5,195 bases of DNA from an uncultured Muribaculaceae bacterium (GTDB taxonomy: Bacteria; Bacteroidota; Bacteroidia; Bacteroidales; Muribaculaceae), in contig CAJUBC010000080.1 in the NCBI GenBank assembly GCA_910584545.1, positions 1 through 5,195 of the forward strand, in the 5' to 3' direction. Positions within the stretch are counted from its first letter, which is position 1. Every line of letters begins with the position of its first letter. The position numbers and the translations under genes are program-made. Of the stretch, positions 3,466 through 5,195 are shown piece after piece. A model generated the notes under the pieces. The model had not been told where the DNA came from, made no database searches, and saw only the letters and a program-made list of their open reading frames with translations.

Positions 3466-5195
3466 TTACTCTACGACAACCTTGGCGGCTTTGCCGTTAG
3501 CCACGCGGACATAGATGCCCTGCTGCGGCTCAGACACACGGACACCCTGCAGGTTGAACCACTCGGCCGCACCGGCCTCGTCCGCGATGCCCTCGATACC
3601 GGTAGGCTTGGAGACAGTCAGAGTCTTCACTTCGCTGTCCACGCCGTTTGCACGCGCGAAATAGCTCAGCTTCCAACTGCCGTCACCGATTGCAATAGGA
3701 GTGCCGTCATAGAGAGTATATGTCAGGTCGTCCTTCTCGACTGTAGTAGGATTCTCGGCTTCTTCACCAGCTTTTGCAGGAGCCTTCTCTATATTGTCAG
3801 CAGTGATATTGTAATATATTGTCACACCTTCATCCACAGGACCGAAACTGATTTCTTCACCCTTAACCGGCACTGTATCGTCAGCAACATCTTCTCCGTC
3901 AAGCTTGATTACCGGAGCGACAGGAGCGACAGGAGCCGCCGGAACCTCGACAAAAAGACGCATGCCTTCATAACCATTTTCGTCTTCATGTTTGGCGACA
4001 TAAGCAGTAAATCTCTTGGGATTTGTCATCGAATTGAAATACACATACTTACCGGCTTTACCAGTTGCTTTGCTGAATGTTATTGACACCTTGTTTGTAT
4101 CGTCAATGGTAATTGTTGCTGCCGACAAATCATTTGGCGTATCCTCAACACCTAAATAATTCTGGTTGCTACCTGCGCCGGAATTACCGGATGCATACAG
4201 ATAGCCATCATTAACCTTCATGTCGAAAGCTCCCTCAACTGCCGTTGAATTAGTAAGGGTAACAACGCTAACAGTTTCAGGCAAAATTTCTGTTATAAGA
4301 TCGTTGTCGATAGTAACTTCAATGGCCTGCCTTGCCTGTTTCTTAGACGGATCAACAAAATCACCCAATACACAGGATGATGTATATGCTGCTATAAGAT
4401 ACTTTTTACCAGCCTTGACTTCATCCGCACTTGTCACTAATCGATATGTAGGAGCTTGAGGTTTTTCAACGACTGTAAAAGAAACTTTAGCGACTTCACT
4501 GTCTTCGAGTCCTTCTTTTGTAGCCTTTGCCCATATTGCGTGCTCTCCAAGAGCAAGAGCAGCCACGTCAATAGCGTCCGTATACTCCGTCCAGACAGCA
4601 CTCTCATCTGTTGAATAGGATGTGGAGGCGCCTACGGTAACTGTACGGATAGAAATCAAACCTTTATACAATTCAGCACCTTCCGTGAACACTTCATTAT
4701 CAAGAAGGATTTCCGGTGTTGATACCTTAGTTTCGGCAACAGTTCTTGAATATACCACTTTTACAGCAGCGATTCTACTGTTCCCACTTGTACCTCCATT
4801 TGTAAATGTCACAGACGTTGTATTTGTCGCGGGAGCAGTCCAGCTTGCCTCATTTGCACTGGATGTGAAATCAAAAGTACCGCAATCGGAGCTTGATCCA
4901 GATTGGAATTGATCACTTCCCATAGTGTATACGATACTCTCTATCTTATATTCGTCAGAAACTGCAATTGTCACAGTGTTCTTAGCGTATAATCTTACAG
5001 CACTACCTTTTGTATAATATTGAGGATTAGTACTGCCATTAGCTTTGGCAAATGTAGCAGTAACGACAGGATCTATATCCACTGTAACCTTATCCAAAAC
5101 CGTATTGGCAGAATACTTTTCTGAGAATGTCAAGGTTGCCTCATCTGCCAGAGCCGGCAGAGCCAGGAAGACCATCAGAAAGCTGAGTAATAACT
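3466..5195 (-). CDS. Secreted multi-domain beta-sandwich protein with C-terminal sorting-like domain, 5' end beyond the window
   Basis: The frame has no stop up to the window edge. An in-frame Met lies at 5175, but before it come Leu-Leu-Leu-Ser-Phe-Leu, so that Met is inside the signal peptide and the true start lies outside. Residues below count from that Met. Signal cleavage is likely after ALA (8-10). Residues 11-143 form an Asn/Ser/Thr-rich beta-sandwich-like module with QYYTKGSAVRLY (52-63). Residues 150-236 and 422-523 resemble Ig-like chitobiase C-terminal-type repeats, with APVAPVAPV (414-422) as linker. Residues 243-411 are a central module (YRLVTSADEVKAGKKYLIAA, 244-263) that I know only as recurring in Bacteroidales secreted proteins. 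The end, with EWFNLQGVRV (538-547) and GIYVR (553-557), resembles a T9SS type A sorting domain. No catalytic motif is visible; adhesion or carbohydrate binding is a guess. The coding body is AT-richer than the C-terminus. Confidence 0.9.
   Translation of the reverse strand, partial: LLLSFLMVFLALPALADEATLTFSEKYSANTVLDKVTVDIDPVVTATFAKANGSTNPQYYTKGSAVRLYAKNTVTIAVSDEYKIESIVYTMGSDQFQSGSSSDCGTFDFTSSANEASWTAPATNTTSVTFTNGGTSGNSRIAAVKVVYSRTVAETKVSTPEILLDNEVFTEGAELYKGLISIRTVTVGASTSYSTDESAVWTEYTDAIDVAALALGEHAIWAKATKEGLEDSEVAKVSFTVVEKPQAPTYRLVTSADEVKAGKKYLIAAYTSSCVLGDFVDPSKKQARQAIEVTIDNDLITEILPETVSVVTLTNSTAVEGAFDMKVNDGYLYASGNSGAGSNQNYLGVEDTPNDLSAATITIDDTNKVSITFSKATGKAGKYVYFNSMTNPKRFTAYVAKHEDENGYEGMRLFVEVPAAPVAPVAPVIKLDGEDVADDTVPVKGEEISFGPVDEGVTIYYNITADNIEKAPAKAGEEAENPTTVEKDDLTYTLYDGTPIAIGDGSWKLSYFARANGVDSEVKTLTVSKPTGIEGIADEAGAAEWFNLQGVRVSEPQQGIYVRVANGKAAKVVVE
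3914..3931 (-). repeat. Tandem 9-bp repeat encoding an Ala-Pro-Val linker
   Basis: GGAGCGACA (plus-strand reading) occurs twice, with a partial third copy from 3932. On the minus strand it encodes the APVAPVAPV linker between the central module and the second Ig-like module. A change in copy number would alter linker length by three residues without shifting the frame. Confidence 0.7.

Noticed and set aside
4220..4912. Two plus-strand open frames of 79 and 96 residues inside the secreted-protein gene
   Set aside because: Both lie fully within a minus-strand frame with convincing domain structure and have no signals of their own.
1..5195. CRISPR array, insertion sequence, toxin-antitoxin or defence system
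   Set aside because: There are no spaced direct repeats, no transposase-like motifs, no terminal inverted repeats, and no small gene pair of toxin-antitoxin type. The genes present look like ordinary envelope and secreted-protein genes.

Overview
The window looks like an ordinary chromosomal segment of a Bacteroidales bacterium. A moderately GC-rich Muribaculaceae-like relative of Bacteroides and Prevotella is my best guess. The evidence is a promoter of the Bacteroidota type (TTTG, 20-bp spacer, TAnnTTTG), weak or absent Shine-Dalgarno sequences before most genes, two adjacent proteins that resemble the Bacteroidales families DUF6452 and DUF6048, and a secreted multi-domain protein whose C-terminus resembles a type IX secretion (T9SS) sorting domain. 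No database search was possible, so all family names come from pattern recognition.

Layout: positions 1-156 carry two tRNA genes on the minus strand, tRNA-Asn(GUU), cut by the window edge, and a complete tRNA-Lys(UUU). Positions 157-312 are a divergent intergenic region with a strong minus-strand promoter for the tRNAs and a weaker plus-strand candidate. The two -10-like boxes form an exact 11-bp inverted repeat. Positions 313-3350 hold four tightly packed plus-strand genes that are probably one operon: a membrane-anchored family 2 glycosyltransferase of the polyprenyl-phosphate type, a DUF6452-like lipoprotein, a DUF6048-like outer-membrane-barrel-like protein and a small unnamed lipoprotein. 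Spacings are 1 nt, a 4-nt ATGA overlap and 11 nt. Positions 3347-3362 are a perfect palindrome over the last stop codon, and 3412-3446 are a perfect 15-bp hairpin that can terminate transcription from both sides. From 3466 to the right edge, on the minus strand, lies most of a secreted protein built of beta-sandwich-like modules with a C-terminal sorting-like domain; its start codon is beyond the window.

The operon appears to serve the cell envelope: a cytoplasmic-face glycosyltransferase is co-transcribed with three exported proteins, two of them lipoproteins and one probably in the outer membrane. What joins them is unknown and is the most interesting open question here. The convergent secreted protein is probably an unrelated surface or extracellular factor. 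Its body is clearly more AT-rich than its C-terminus and than the operon. I found no CRISPR array, insertion sequence, phage or recognisable defence system.
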